From contig NZ_JAAFZC010000001.1 of assembly GCF_010614805.1 (NCBI RefSeq), forward strand, positions 1,590,001-1,654,000: a stretch of DNA of 64,000 bases. Reading direction: 5' to 3'. The notes under the pieces are model-generated. The model ran no database searches and was not told the DNA's origin. It was given only the letters and a program-made list of their open reading frames with translations. Both the position numbers and the translations under genes were made by a program. Positions within the stretch are counted from its first letter, which is position 1; each line of letters begins with the position of its first letter. Source of the DNA: Pseudooceanicola aestuarii. GTDB taxonomy: Bacteria; Pseudomonadota; Alphaproteobacteria; Rhodobacterales; Rhodobacteraceae. Below, piece after piece: positions 1-8,800 of this stretch.

Positions 1-1151
1 TTTCGGTCAAGGATCTGTTCGGCGTTCCCGGTCTGCCGGTCTTTGCCGGAACGGATACGGAATTCGGTCCCGAATGGCAGCGCCCCGGCCCGCTGGTGGC
101 GCGCGTGCTGGCCCAGCTGGGCATCGTGACGGGCAAGACGCATACGGTGGAATTCGCCTTTGGCGGGCTGGGCACCAACCCGCATTGGGGCACGCCGGTG
201 AACCCCTGGTCGGCGTCGGATGCGCCGCGCGCGCCGGGCGGGTCCAGCTCGGGGGCGGGTGTGTCGCTGGCGCAGGGCAGCGCCCTGGCCGCCCTGGGGA
301 CGGACACTGCCGGTTCGGTGCGCATCCCCGCCTCCTACACCGGGCAGGTCGCACTGAAGGTGACCCATGGCCATTGGGCGCTGGACGGGATCGTGCCGCT
401 GTCGCCGTCGATGGACACGCCTGGCCTGCTGGCCCGGACCATCGACGACCTGGCGTTCCTCTATGGCGCGCTCCAGAACGCCGCTCCGGTGCGGGCGCGG
501 GCCATGGCGGGGCTGCGGATCGGGGTGATCCGCAACCTGGTCTGGGACGATATCGACCCGATCATCGCCGAGAACACCCGCGCCGCGCTGACCCGGCTGG
601 AGGCCGCAGGCGCCACGCTGGTGGATGTCGATCTGCCCGCCGTCGATCCGGCCATGACGATTTTCCGTCAGGGCGGTCTGGGCGCGCCGGAACTGCGCGG
701 GTTCCTAGACCGGACCGCGCCGGATCGGATCGCGCGGCTGGATCCGATGGTGCGGGCCCGCGTCGACCAGGCGGATGCGATCACCGCGTCCGACTACCTG
801 CAACGCTGTGCCACGCTGGCCGAATGCGGGCGGCAGGCGGGGGTGGTGTTCGACGATCTGGATCTTCTTGTCTCGCCGACGATCCCGGCGACCGCACCGC
901 TGCTGGCGGATCTGTCCGACCCGGACGCCTACCGCCAGGCCAACATGATGGCCCTGCGCAACACTGCGATCGTCAACCTGCTGGGCTGGTGCGCAACGAC
1001 ATTGCCCACCGGGCTGGACGGGTTCGGCATCCCCTCGGGCCTGCAACTCATCGCGCCGCCCCGGCAGGAAAATCACCTGCTGGCCGCCAGCCTGGGGGCC
1101 GAGGCGGTGCTCGGCGCCGGTCCCGATCTTCTGGGCGCTCCGCCGCTCTGA
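1..1151 (+). CDS. Amidase (amidase-signature family), 5' end outside window
   Basis: This is the C-terminal part (about 382 residues, read from base 3) of an amidase-signature hydrolase, which hydrolyses carboxamides with a Ser-cisSer-Lys triad. The visible fragment opens with VKDLFGVPG, which carries the catalytic Lys. The Gly/Ser-rich GGSSSGAG follows, and then TDTAGSVRIPA with the nucleophilic Ser. It ends with TGA about 40 bases before a TRAP transporter, so the amidase may act on a solute that the transporter imports; that link is inference. The substrate cannot be told from sequence. It is distinct from the gatA at 38971, which lies next to gatC. The start codon is outside the window. 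Confidence 0.9.
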   Translation, partial: SVKDLFGVPGLPVFAGTDTEFGPEWQRPGPLVARVLAQLGIVTGKTHTVEFAFGGLGTNPHWGTPVNPWSASDAPRAPGGSSSGAGVSLAQGSALAALGTDTAGSVRIPASYTGQVALKVTHGHWALDGIVPLSPSMDTPGLLARTIDDLAFLYGALQNAAPVRARAMAGLRIGVIRNLVWDDIDPIIAENTRAALTRLEAAGATLVDVDLPAVDPAMTIFRQGGLGAPELRGFLDRTAPDRIARLDPMVRARVDQADAITASDYLQRCATLAECGRQAGVVFDDLDLLVSPTIPATAPLLADLSDPDAYRQANMMALRNTAIVNLLGWCATTLPTGLDGFGIPSGLQLIAPPRQENHLLAASLGAEAVLGAGPDLLGAPPL

Positions 1152-1190
1152 TCCCTTTCACCTTCACCATGATCCCAACAGGAGACTGAC

Positions 1191-2183
1191 ATGTCCTTTC
1201 CCATTCTTCGCACCACACTGGCCGTCGCGGCCAGCGCGCTTTTCGCTTCCATGGCGGCAGCGGCAGATCACACCTTCACCTTTGCCCACGTCCTGACCGA
1301 GGACACCCCCAACGCCCGCGCGGCGGTGGTGTTCAAGGAAGAGGTGGAGAAGAATTCCGACGGCCGGATCGAAATCAACATCCGTCCCGCCGCCCAGCTG
1401 GGCGGTGACGTCGAGATCATTGAGCAGACCCAGATGGGCCTGGTCCATATCGCCATCCCGCCCACCGGCAACCTGGCGAATTTCAACGAGCAGATGTACC
1501 TGTTCGACCTGCCCTTCCTGATGGGTGACGACGCCGCGATGAAGCGCGTGCTGGACGGCGAAGTCGGGACCGAGCTGCTGGCCACGCTGGACGCCAACAA
1601 CCTGCACGGGATCGCCATGTGGGGCGCGGGTTTCCGCAACATGACCAACAACATCCGCCCGATCACCGGCCCGCAGGATCTGGAAGGCATCAAGATGCGG
1701 ACCTTGCAGGCGCCGACCATCCTGGCGACCTATCGCGCCTATGGCGCCAACCCCACCGCCATGGCCTATGTCGAGGTGTACAACGGCCTGCAACAGGGCG
1801 TCGTCGAAGGTCAGGAGAACCCGCTGGCCAATATCGCGTCGATGAAGTTCTACGAAGTTCAGGACTACATGACCCTGACGAACCACGCCTACCACACCTA
1901 TGCGGCCGTGATGAACAAGCAGGCTTGGGATACTCTGCCCGAGGATCTGCAACAGGTCGTCGCGGATGCGATGATCGTGGGCCGTGACGCCGCGCGGGAA
2001 TTCACCCTTGAGGACGAAGCGAAGATCCTGGCAGATATCGAAGACCAGATCGAGATTTCGGAACTCTCCCCCGAAGGCCGTGCGGCATTCGTCGAGGCGT
2101 CCAAGCCGATCTACGAGGAATTCCGCGCCAAGGTCACGCCGGAGCTGATGGACAAGGCCCTGGCCGCCGCCGCAGGCGAATAA
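1191..2183 (+). CDS. dctP: TRAP transporter solute-binding protein (DctP family)
   Basis: This 330-residue periplasmic receptor of a TRAP transporter captures an organic acid and delivers it to the DctQM membrane complex. A signal peptide covers residues 1-24, ending in an Ala-rich stretch before DHTFTFAHV. The mature protein has the family's length, the early FAHVLTEDTPN segment, and a central IKMRT segment whose Arg usually binds the ligand carboxylate. The start is set by AGGAG seven bases before the ATG. It is followed 22 bases later by dctQ, in the classic receptor, small permease, large permease order. The ligand is unknown; the nearby pca genes make an aromatic or dicarboxylic acid possible. 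Confidence 0.93.
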   Translation: MSFPILRTTLAVAASALFASMAAAADHTFTFAHVLTEDTPNARAAVVFKEEVEKNSDGRIEINIRPAAQLGGDVEIIEQTQMGLVHIAIPPTGNLANFNEQMYLFDLPFLMGDDAAMKRVLDGEVGTELLATLDANNLHGIAMWGAGFRNMTNNIRPITGPQDLEGIKMRTLQAPTILATYRAYGANPTAMAYVEVYNGLQQGVVEGQENPLANIASMKFYEVQDYMTLTNHAYHTYAAVMNKQAWDTLPEDLQQVVADAMIVGRDAAREFTLEDEAKILADIEDQIEISELSPEGRAAFVEASKPIYEEFRAKVTPELMDKALAAAAGE

Positions 2184-2205
2184 TCATCAACGGGGGCCCG
2201 GTATC

Positions 2206-2715
2206 ATGATCGTCTGGCTGAACCGCATCGTGGATTGGGTAGAGGGGGTTCTTGTGACCTCCCTCGTCCTGGTCGCCACGCTTGTCGCCATCTTGCAGGT
2301 TGTTGCGCGCTACGTGTTCAACAATTCCCTGTTCTGGTCGGAGGAGCTGATCCTCTATTCGCTCATCACCATGAGCTTCCTGACCATGGGGATGGGCGTG
2401 CGCTATGCCTCGCATATCAGCGTCGAAGCGGTCTATGCCTTCGCGGGCCCCCGCACTGCCAAGTTTCTTCGGATCGGGGCGGCCTGCCTTGGCCTGGTTT
2501 TTGCCGCCGTGCTGGTCTGGTACGGGGGGAAACTTGTGATGAACACCTCGCGCATGGGGCAGCTGTCGCCCGCCATGCGCATCCCCGTCTACTACATCTA
2601 CGCCGTCATTCCGACGGCGGGCGTCTTCATGGCGCTGCGATACCTGCTGGTCCTGCGCGACCTGGTGGCCGGTCGCAGCTATGAACCGCCGCAAGTCGAT
2701 ATCAAGACAAGCTGA
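2206..2715 (+). CDS. dctQ: TRAP transporter small permease (DctQ family)
   Basis: This 169-residue integral membrane protein is the small subunit of the TRAP transporter; it links the receptor to the large permease. About four hydrophobic helices are visible. The segment VARYVFNNSLFWSEEL near residues 40-55 matches the family's conserved region (ARYVFN, then W-SEE). It lies 22 bases after dctP and 9 bases before dctM, so the three genes are very likely one transcript. Its length is normal for DctQ. Confidence 0.92.
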   Translation: MIVWLNRIVDWVEGVLVTSLVLVATLVAILQVVARYVFNNSLFWSEELILYSLITMSFLTMGMGVRYASHISVEAVYAFAGPRTAKFLRIGAACLGLVFAAVLVWYGGKLVMNTSRMGQLSPAMRIPVYYIYAVIPTAGVFMALRYLLVLRDLVAGRSYEPPQVDIKTS

Positions 2716-2724
2716 GGTCAGACC

Positions 2725-3999
2725 ATGGTTGGCGCACTCGTACCCGTATTCTTCGGCCTGTTGATCTTTGGCTTGCCGATCTTTGCCGCCCTTGCCCTGG
2801 CCGTGGCGGCGGTCTTCTACTTCTGGGGCGGAATGGACCCCGTACTGGTTCCCATGCGGATGTTCTCGGGGATGAACAACTTCTCCCTGATGTCGATCCC
2901 CTTCTTCATCCTCGCGGCCGAGCTGATGCGCATCGGCGGGCTGTCTGACCGGCTGATCGGCCTGGCGCGCGCGCTGATCGGATGGCTGCCCGGCGGGCTG
3001 GCCGCGGCGGCGGTGGTCGCCTGCCTGATGTTCGGCTCCATCTCCGGGTCATCGCCCGCGACGGTGATCGCCATCGGGTCGATCCTGTTTCCGGCCATGG
3101 TCGCGGCCGGCTATGACAAGCGGTTTTCCATCGGGCTGATCACCACGGCCGGCACTCTGGGACCGATTGTGCCGCCCTCCATCGCGCTGATCATCTACGG
3201 CTCTGTCACCGGGACATCGGTGGGCAAGCTGTTCGCGGCCGGGCTGCTGCCCGCGCTGGTGATCGGCGGGCTGCTGGTCGGCTATGCCACCTGGTATTCG
3301 GCGCGCAAGGGCTATCCCCGCGATGCCTTCCCGACCGTGGCCAGCGTCTTCACGGCGTTGAAACAATCGGCCTGGGGTCTGGGCCTGCCGGTGATCCTGC
3401 TGGGCGGGATCTATTCCGGCGTCTTCACCCCGACCGAAAGCGCGGCGGCGGCCTGTCTTTACGGCTGGCTGGTGGGCGCGGTGATCTACCGCTCCATCTC
3501 CTTCCGCGAAACGCTGACGGTGCTGCGCAACACTGGCCTGATCTCCGGCCCGCTGCTGCTGATCACTGCGGGGGCTTCGGCGTTCTCGTGGCTGCTGGCC
3601 AGCACCGGCACCCCGGGCGATCTGGCGGCCTACGTGCTGGGCGGGACGGACAATCCGTTCCTTGTGATCGCGACGTTCAACCTGATCCTGCTGGTGGCGG
3701 GCTGCTTCCTGGACAGTGCCTCCGCGATCATCATTCTCGGGCCGTTGATGATGCCGATTGCGCAGCAATTCGGCGTGGATCCGATCCATTTCGGGGTGAT
3801 CATGCTTGTCAACCTGTCGGTCGGTATGCTGACGCCGCCTGTGGGTCTGAACCTGTTCGTCGCGATGGGTGTGGCCAAGATGTCCCTGGGCGAGGTGTTC
3901 CGCGCCACCTTGCCGACCATCGCACTGATGCTGGTGGCCCTCCTGCTGCTGTCCTACGTGCCGATGATCAGCATGGCGCTGCCGAACCTGCTGTTCTGA
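2725..3999 (+). CDS. dctM: TRAP transporter large permease (DctM family)
   Basis: This 424-residue, very hydrophobic protein is the ion-coupled transport subunit of the TRAP system. Its length is what is usual for DctM. Typical family segments include FGSISGSSPATVIAIG near residue 100, TAGTLGPIVPPSIALIIYG near residue 140, and a late VNLSVGMLTPPVGLNLFV. It is the last gene of the dctPQM set and ends just before a strong hairpin that separates it from the convergent pca operon. Confidence 0.95.
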   Translation: MVGALVPVFFGLLIFGLPIFAALALAVAAVFYFWGGMDPVLVPMRMFSGMNNFSLMSIPFFILAAELMRIGGLSDRLIGLARALIGWLPGGLAAAAVVACLMFGSISGSSPATVIAIGSILFPAMVAAGYDKRFSIGLITTAGTLGPIVPPSIALIIYGSVTGTSVGKLFAAGLLPALVIGGLLVGYATWYSARKGYPRDAFPTVASVFTALKQSAWGLGLPVILLGGIYSGVFTPTESAAAACLYGWLVGAVIYRSISFRETLTVLRNTGLISGPLLLITAGASAFSWLLASTGTPGDLAAYVLGGTDNPFLVIATFNLILLVAGCFLDSASAIIILGPLMMPIAQQFGVDPIHFGVIMLVNLSVGMLTPPVGLNLFVAMGVAKMSLGEVFRATLPTIALMLVALLLLSYVPMISMALPNLLF

Positions 4000-4003
4000 A
4001 ACT

Positions 4004-4039
4004 TTCCCCCGCCCGGCGCATCGCGTGCCGGGCGGGGAA
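4004..4039. terminator. GC-rich hairpin between convergent dctM and pcaB
   Basis: TTCCCC pairs with GGGGAA and GCCCGGC pairs with GCCGGGC. This makes a 13-bp stem with one bulged C and a 9-base loop, starting five bases after the dctM stop. There is no clear T-run, so it could be a weak intrinsic terminator or an RNA 3'-end stabiliser. Its place between convergent operons favours a transcription-end role. The remaining bases to 4175 show nothing recognisable. Confidence 0.55.
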
Positions 4040-4175
4040 TCACGTCGCGGTCGGTCTCGGTCGCCGGTCAGGGCGAACCAATCGCCACTTCCCCTCGATA
4101 TTGCACAGAGCCGCCCGGATCGGGCGGGGCATGGCATGGCAGGCGCGGGGCGTCTGCCTGTCGGCGTTGCAATCC

Positions 4176-5519
4176 TCAGCCGTGCGACCTGGGCAGGTCC
4201 CGGACGGCGGAGGCAAAGGCGCGGGCGTTGGCCGGGGCCTCGCCCATCTGGCGGGCAGGGTCGAAGATCTCCGACAGCTCCGCCTCGGGAAAGGCCCGCT
4301 GCGCCAGTCCTGACAAGGGGTGCCCGGTCTCCGCGCTGTGGCGCGCCAGGTCCTTCACCGCCTGCTGGGCCTCCGGCCGCCGCATGTCGCGGGCCAGTCG
4401 AAAGGACAATGCCTCCGCATGGATCAACCCGCCGGAGCGCGCCAGCCCGGCAGCCAGCGCCTGCGGCACCGGGGCAATGCCGGGCACCATGGCGCGCGCG
4501 GTTTCCACCGCGGCGGCAGTGCCCAGGCACAGCTGAGGCAGGGTCAGCCATTCGGTGAACCAGGCCGCGCCGTCGCGTTCCTGCCGCGACAGGGCCACCT
4601 GCGACAGCGTGGCATTCAGCCCGCCTGCCTGCCGCGCCAGGGCGATCAGGACCGAGGGCTGCACCGGGTTCTGCTTCTGCGGCATGGTAGAGGAACCGCC
4701 CGCCTGACCCAGCCGCAATTCCCCCTGCGACGATTGCACGGCAAGGGTCAGATCCTCGCCGATCTTGCCCAGGGCGGTGGCCACCCGCGTCAGCCAGGCG
4801 GCGATGCGCAGCACAGGGCCGCGATCGACGTGCCAACTGCGCCCCGGATCCTGCAGGTTCAGCGCAACGGCCAGCGCCGCCCGCAGCTCTGCTCCGCGTC
4901 CGGCAAATTCCGCTCCGGTTCCGGCGGCGCCCGACAGCGACACCCAAAGCGCGCCCGCGCGCAGGGCGGGCAATTCCGCCAGCAGCTCCAGCAGCGGCCA
5001 GCCCCATTGCGCCACATGCGCCCCCAGGGAGGTCGGCGTCGCGTCCTGCCCGTAGGTGCGGCCTGCCATGGGCTGATCCGCCTGCGCCGCCGCCAGATCG
5101 GCAAGCGGGGTCAGGACCGCCCGCAGGCCGGTTTCGCATTGGATCAGCAATTGCCGCAGACGCAGCATCAGGGCGCTGTCCATGATGTCCTGCGAGGTCG
5201 CCCCCCAATGCAGGTATTGCGCATGTTCGGGCGCCTGCATCGCCTTGCGGAATTCCGCGACCAGGCCGGGCACCGGCACTCCGTTCTGCCCGGCAGCCGC
5301 TCCCAATGCGCCGGGATCTGGCGGGATCTCCAACGTGGCGCGGTGGATCGCCTGGGCGCTGATCTCGGGGATCAGGCCCATGGCGCCCTGGGCCTTGGCC
5401 AGCGCGCCCTCCACCAGAAGCATGGCGCGGACCTCGGCGGTGTCGGTGAACAGGCGCCCGGCCTCCCCGGCGGGAAACAGGCGGTGGTAGATCGTGCTGT
5501 CGTGAACAGACCCGGCCAT
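4176..5519 (-). CDS. pcaB: 3-carboxy-cis,cis-muconate cycloisomerase
   Basis: This 447-residue protein belongs to the fumarase/aspartase superfamily. It shows the signature SSTMPQKQNP, whose Ser is the catalytic base of the family, and N-terminal DTAEVRAMLLVEGALAKAQ, typical of PcaB. PcaB converts 3-carboxy-cis,cis-muconate to 4-carboxymuconolactone in the protocatechuate branch of the beta-ketoadipate pathway. The ATG at 5519 overlaps the TAA of the upstream hydrolase (TAATG), which fixes the start and implies coupled translation. Adenylosuccinate lyase is a relative but lacks this pca context. Genes pcaHG and pcaC are not in the window. Confidence 0.88.
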   Translation of the reverse strand: MAGSVHDSTIYHRLFPAGEAGRLFTDTAEVRAMLLVEGALAKAQGAMGLIPEISAQAIHRATLEIPPDPGALGAAAGQNGVPVPGLVAEFRKAMQAPEHAQYLHWGATSQDIMDSALMLRLRQLLIQCETGLRAVLTPLADLAAAQADQPMAGRTYGQDATPTSLGAHVAQWGWPLLELLAELPALRAGALWVSLSGAAGTGAEFAGRGAELRAALAVALNLQDPGRSWHVDRGPVLRIAAWLTRVATALGKIGEDLTLAVQSSQGELRLGQAGGSSTMPQKQNPVQPSVLIALARQAGGLNATLSQVALSRQERDGAAWFTEWLTLPQLCLGTAAAVETARAMVPGIAPVPQALAAGLARSGGLIHAEALSFRLARDMRRPEAQQAVKDLARHSAETGHPLSGLAQRAFPEAELSEIFDPARQMGEAPANARAFASAVRDLPRSHG

Positions 5520-6259
5520 TATGCGCTCCCTGTCAGCGACAGCAGGTGATCGGCCAATGCGCCCGGTGTCGACAGAAAAGGCGAATGCCCGGTGTCGATC
5601 CGGGTGATCGCGGCGCCAGCGGCGGCGGCCATGCGCTGCTGATCGGCGGCGGGGATGACGTGATCCGCCGTGCACAGCACGTAGGATTTCGCCACGCGGT
5701 CAAACGCCGGGCCAAGGGCTATGGCCTCGCCATGGGGGGCGGTCGGCTCGGCGCAGATGCGGGCAAGCGCCGCCTCCGCCTGTGCGTCCGTGGTGCCGTT
5801 GTAGAGAACCGGTCCGGCCCGCGCGGTGTCAAAGACATAGGCGGCGCCATGGCGCGCCGGTATGAACCGCATGTCGGGATGCCGGGCGGAGAGGTTGCGC
5901 ATCACCTCGGTCAGGCGGTGGCCGTCGCGCGGCAGCAGTGCCGCGACAAAGACCAGTCGGCGGGCCAGCTCGGGCGCGGCTTCGGCGGCCGCGGCGATGG
6001 CAAAGCCGCCCGCCGAATGTCCGACCAGGATGACTTCCCCGCCGCCAGCCTTCTCCTGCGAGGGGGCGGCGCGGGCGGCGTCCAGCACCGCGCGGGCCTG
6101 ATCGGCGAGGGTCAGCCCGGCAGGATCGCGCGGATCGTCGCCCCGGCCCGGCATGTCGGGACAGGCGACCGAATGCCCGGCGGCGCTGAGCAGTGGCACG
6201 ACGGCCTCCCAGCACCAGCCGCCATGACAGGCGCCGTGGACCAGAACGAAATGCGCCAT
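5519..6259 (-). CDS. Alpha/beta-fold hydrolase inserted between pcaD and pcaB
   Basis: This 246-residue alpha/beta hydrolase resembles small plant-type carboxyl esterases (MES/hydroxynitrile lyase-like). The N-terminus FVLVHGACHGGWCW supplies the oxyanion hole. Ser82 lies in GHSAGG, and a C-terminal Asp (near TADHVIP) and His (GHSPF) complete the triad. It begins two bases after pcaD and ends overlapping pcaB, so it is translated within the pca set. It might open an ester or lactone feeding the pathway, for example a methyl ester of an aromatic acid; that is inference. The substrate is not identifiable. Confidence 0.82.
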   Translation of the reverse strand: MAHFVLVHGACHGGWCWEAVVPLLSAAGHSVACPDMPGRGDDPRDPAGLTLADQARAVLDAARAAPSQEKAGGGEVILVGHSAGGFAIAAAAEAAPELARRLVFVAALLPRDGHRLTEVMRNLSARHPDMRFIPARHGAAYVFDTARAGPVLYNGTTDAQAEAALARICAEPTAPHGEAIALGPAFDRVAKSYVLCTADHVIPAADQQRMAAAAGAAITRIDTGHSPFLSTPGALADHLLSLTGSA

Positions 6260-6261
6260 GT

Positions 6262-7071
6262 TCAGCCAGCGGCGCCGGCGCCGGTCAGGTGGCCGGTCCG
6301 GGCGATGAAGTCATTCAGGATGCGCGCATATTCCAGCGGGTTTTCCACGCAGGGCAGGTGCCCCGCGCCCCGGATCAGGGCAAAGTCGGATCCGGGGATC
6401 AATTCGATGGTTTCGCGTACCAGGTCGGGCGGGGTCGATCCGTCCCGATCACCGGCGATGCCCAGGGCGGGCAGTCGCAGCCCCGAGGTGGTTGTGTAGA
6501 AATCCGTGCCGGAGATCGCCTCCGAACAGGCGGCGTAGCCCTCTGCAGGGGTGCGTGTCAGCATGTTGCGCCAGGCCTGCAATTCCGGTGTTTCGCGGAA
6601 GGCGGGGGAAAACCACCGCTCCATCACCGCGTCGGCCATGGGTTCGATGCCCTGCGCGCGGCAGGTTTCGATCCGGTCGGCCCAGATCTCCTTTGTCCCG
6701 ATCTTGGCACCGGAATTGGAGATGACGACCGCCCGCACCAGATCCATCCGCTTCACCGCCAGCCCCTGCGCGATCATGCCGCCGATGGACAGGCCGACGA
6801 ACAGCGCGTTCTTGACGCCCAGGTGGTCCATCAGTGCTTCGGCGTCGCTGACCAGGGTGCCCATCTTGTAGGGGCCAGGGGTCAGATCGGTCAGGCCGTG
6901 GCCGCGCTTGTCATAGCGGATGACGCGCAGCCCGGCGGGCAGCAGAGGCATCAGTTGGTCCCACAGCCGCAGGTCGGTGCCCAGCGAATTGGCAAAGACG
7001 ACGGGCGCGCCGTCGGGGTCGCCCTCGTCGCGGTAATGGACGTTCAGCCCGTCGAGTTCTGCAATCTGCAT
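6262..7071 (-). CDS. pcaD: 3-oxoadipate enol-lactonase
   Basis: This 269-residue alpha/beta hydrolase hydrolyses 3-oxoadipate enol-lactone to 3-oxoadipate. It carries the PcaD-like core RYDKRGHGLTD, the nucleophile Ser95 in GLSIGG, an acid in GDRDGSTPP and the His in GAGHLPCVENP. The start ATG at 7071 is chosen because GGGGAGAC lies just upstream and the known family N-terminus begins here. Together with pcaB it gives two steps of the protocatechuate route, but the muconolactone decarboxylase PcaC is not adjacent. Confidence 0.85.
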   Translation of the reverse strand: MQIAELDGLNVHYRDEGDPDGAPVVFANSLGTDLRLWDQLMPLLPAGLRVIRYDKRGHGLTDLTPGPYKMGTLVSDAEALMDHLGVKNALFVGLSIGGMIAQGLAVKRMDLVRAVVISNSGAKIGTKEIWADRIETCRAQGIEPMADAVMERWFSPAFRETPELQAWRNMLTRTPAEGYAACSEAISGTDFYTTTSGLRLPALGIAGDRDGSTPPDLVRETIELIPGSDFALIRGAGHLPCVENPLEYARILNDFIARTGHLTGAGAAG

Positions 7072-7150
7072 CTGTGTCTCCCCTGTTGGTCCGTTCCGGT
7101 GCAGGGCCCATGTGCAACAGCCCCGCCCCGATGCGCAAGCGCCGCGCCGG

Positions 7151-7594
7151 TCAGCCGACCGGGCGCCGCGCCAACATGTGGGTGGTGGAATAGCTGCACA
7201 CGACCTCGGCGGCCTGGTTGACCACCTCGTAATCAATGACCACCGCGCCGCGATCAGGTTTCGACCGGCTCGGGGTGACGCTGGCCACGGTGCCCCGCGT
7301 TTGCAGGCTGTCGCCGGGGCGCACCGGGCGCAGCCAGCGCACCCGGTCCATACCCGGCGACCCCAGCGAGCTGTCGCTGAACACCCCGGTTTCCAGCGTC
7401 TGGCGCAGGCTGATCGCCATGGTCTGCAATCCCGAGGCGATCAAGCCGCCGTAGATGGAGGTTTTCGCCGCCTCCGGGTCGGTGTGAAAAGGTTGCGGAT
7501 CATGCGCGCGGGCAAAGCTGAGGATGGCGTCCTCGGTCAGGCCCTCGGCGGCGGTGTCGAACCGGTATCCGGTCTGCAAATCGTCGAAATACAT
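7151..7594 (-). CDS. MaoC-family (R)-hydratase/dehydratase
   Basis: This 147-residue hot-dog-fold protein has the MaoC-type active-site stretch HDPQPFH (Asp32 and His37) followed by EAAKTSIYGGLIASG. Such enzymes hydrate or dehydrate 2-enoyl-CoA thioesters. The ATG follows a strong AAAGGGAG, which overlaps the stop codon of the upstream gene 12 bases away. A 79-base gap then leads to pcaD. Its operon place suggests CoA-thioester processing in the same catabolic route, but the substrate is unknown. Confidence 0.85.
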   Translation of the reverse strand: MYFDDLQTGYRFDTAAEGLTEDAILSFARAHDPQPFHTDPEAAKTSIYGGLIASGLQTMAISLRQTLETGVFSDSSLGSPGMDRVRWLRPVRPGDSLQTRGTVASVTPSRSKPDRGAVVIDYEVVNQAAEVVCSYSTTHMLARRPVG

Positions 7595-7606
7595 GCCCCT
7601 CTCCCT

Positions 7607-8800
7607 TTATTCGTCGAACCGCAGATGGGCCATGATCTGCCCGTGGTCCGAGGCGAGCTTGTTATACGGCGCCTCAGGATGGCTGCCGTCCGTCAGGTGG
7701 TCGTTGAACACCGAGAAATAGTCCAGCCCGCCGATACGTCCGTCGAACTCCGGGTGGAAATGCCGCGACAGATAGATCTGGTCGATGCTTTCGTAGACGC
7801 CACCAAACGCCGCCGTATAGACCATGTCGCGCAGGCTCTTGCGGACGAACAGCTTTTCCGCCGAATGCAGGCGGCGGCTGTCGACATCCTCGGTGATGCG
7901 CTGGTTTTCCTTGGCGGTATAGCGGTCGCCGGAATGCGCCGCATCGTGGCGCAGCATCCAGGAATAATTGCGGAACGGGATCTCTCCGGCGATGATTTCG
8001 GAGCTTACGGCGTGGTCGCCATCGTTGAAATCGCCCAGGGCGATCACCGGCTCTCCGCGCTCCAGCACCTTCAGGATTTCGCGGCGCAGCACCCAGGCCT
8101 CGGCGGTGCGGCGCAGCGCGGCGCGCAGGGCGCCCATGGCCCGGCCGGCGGCGTCATAGCGCGTCAAATCGGCCTCCGGGGCAAAGGCGGCGCCCTCCGG
8201 GCGGGGGAATTCACCCAGTTTCGATTTCAGGTGACAGTTGAACACCGTGACCACGCGCCCGCCGACCGGCACCCGCACCTTCAGGATGGGCCGCGACAGC
8301 CGCGACAGGCGAAAGCTGCCCGCATCGCCGCCGTCCAGTTCTGCAAACGGGATCTCCACCGGGGTGGCCAGATCCTGGATCACCTCCGGCGCGCCGTCGA
8401 ACCCCAGCCGCGACAGGATCGCCAGACCGGGCCGCCGTTGCCCCGGCTGGCCGGTGTCATTCACATTGGGGGCAAAGGCCAGCGCCGCGTTGGCGTAATC
8501 GTCATAGGCGAGTTTGCGAAAGATCGCCTTGCGGTGATAGCGCGCGGCCTTGCCCGGCACGGCGGCGGCGTTGGAGGCATGGCCCCGGCGATCCGTCTCC
8601 GCGATGACGTCGCGCAGGGCGTCCTCTTCGAAAATCTCCTGAAATCCGACGATATCGGCGTTCAGGGTCAGCAGCTGATCGGCCAGCCAATCTTCTTTCC
8701 AGGCGTATTCCTCGGGCGTGTAGGACTGGAACCGGTAATATTCGCGATCCGGGCCGATCAGGTTCTTGACGTTGAAACTGGCGATGGTGAATTCGGTCAT
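7607..8800 (-). CDS. Endonuclease/exonuclease/phosphatase (EEP) fold protein
   Basis: This 397-residue protein has the EEP (DNase I-like) signatures. TIASFNVKNL near the start supplies the metal-binding Asn, VGFQEIFEE the catalytic Glu, ALGDFND the Asp/Asn pair, and the C-terminal SDHGQI the catalytic His. The family includes nucleases, sphingomyelinases and phosphodiesterases. No signal peptide is evident, so it is probably cytoplasmic. The ATG at 8800 overlaps the TGA of the upstream dehydratase (ATGA). What a phosphodiesterase does in a catabolic operon is unclear. Confidence 0.82.
   Translation of the reverse strand: MTEFTIASFNVKNLIGPDREYYRFQSYTPEEYAWKEDWLADQLLTLNADIVGFQEIFEEDALRDVIAETDRRGHASNAAAVPGKAARYHRKAIFRKLAYDDYANAALAFAPNVNDTGQPGQRRPGLAILSRLGFDGAPEVIQDLATPVEIPFAELDGGDAGSFRLSRLSRPILKVRVPVGGRVVTVFNCHLKSKLGEFPRPEGAAFAPEADLTRYDAAGRAMGALRAALRRTAEAWVLRREILKVLERGEPVIALGDFNDGDHAVSSEIIAGEIPFRNYSWMLRHDAAHSGDRYTAKENQRITEDVDSRRLHSAEKLFVRKSLRDMVYTAAFGGVYESIDQIYLSRHFHPEFDGRIGGLDYFSVFNDHLTDGSHPEAPYNKLASDHGQIMAHLRFDE

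Noticed and set aside
3049..5208. A long minus-strand frame spanning dctM, its terminator and part of pcaB
   Set aside because: It crosses the convergent-gene hairpin and overlaps two well-supported genes; its residues are typical of an out-of-frame GC-rich translation.
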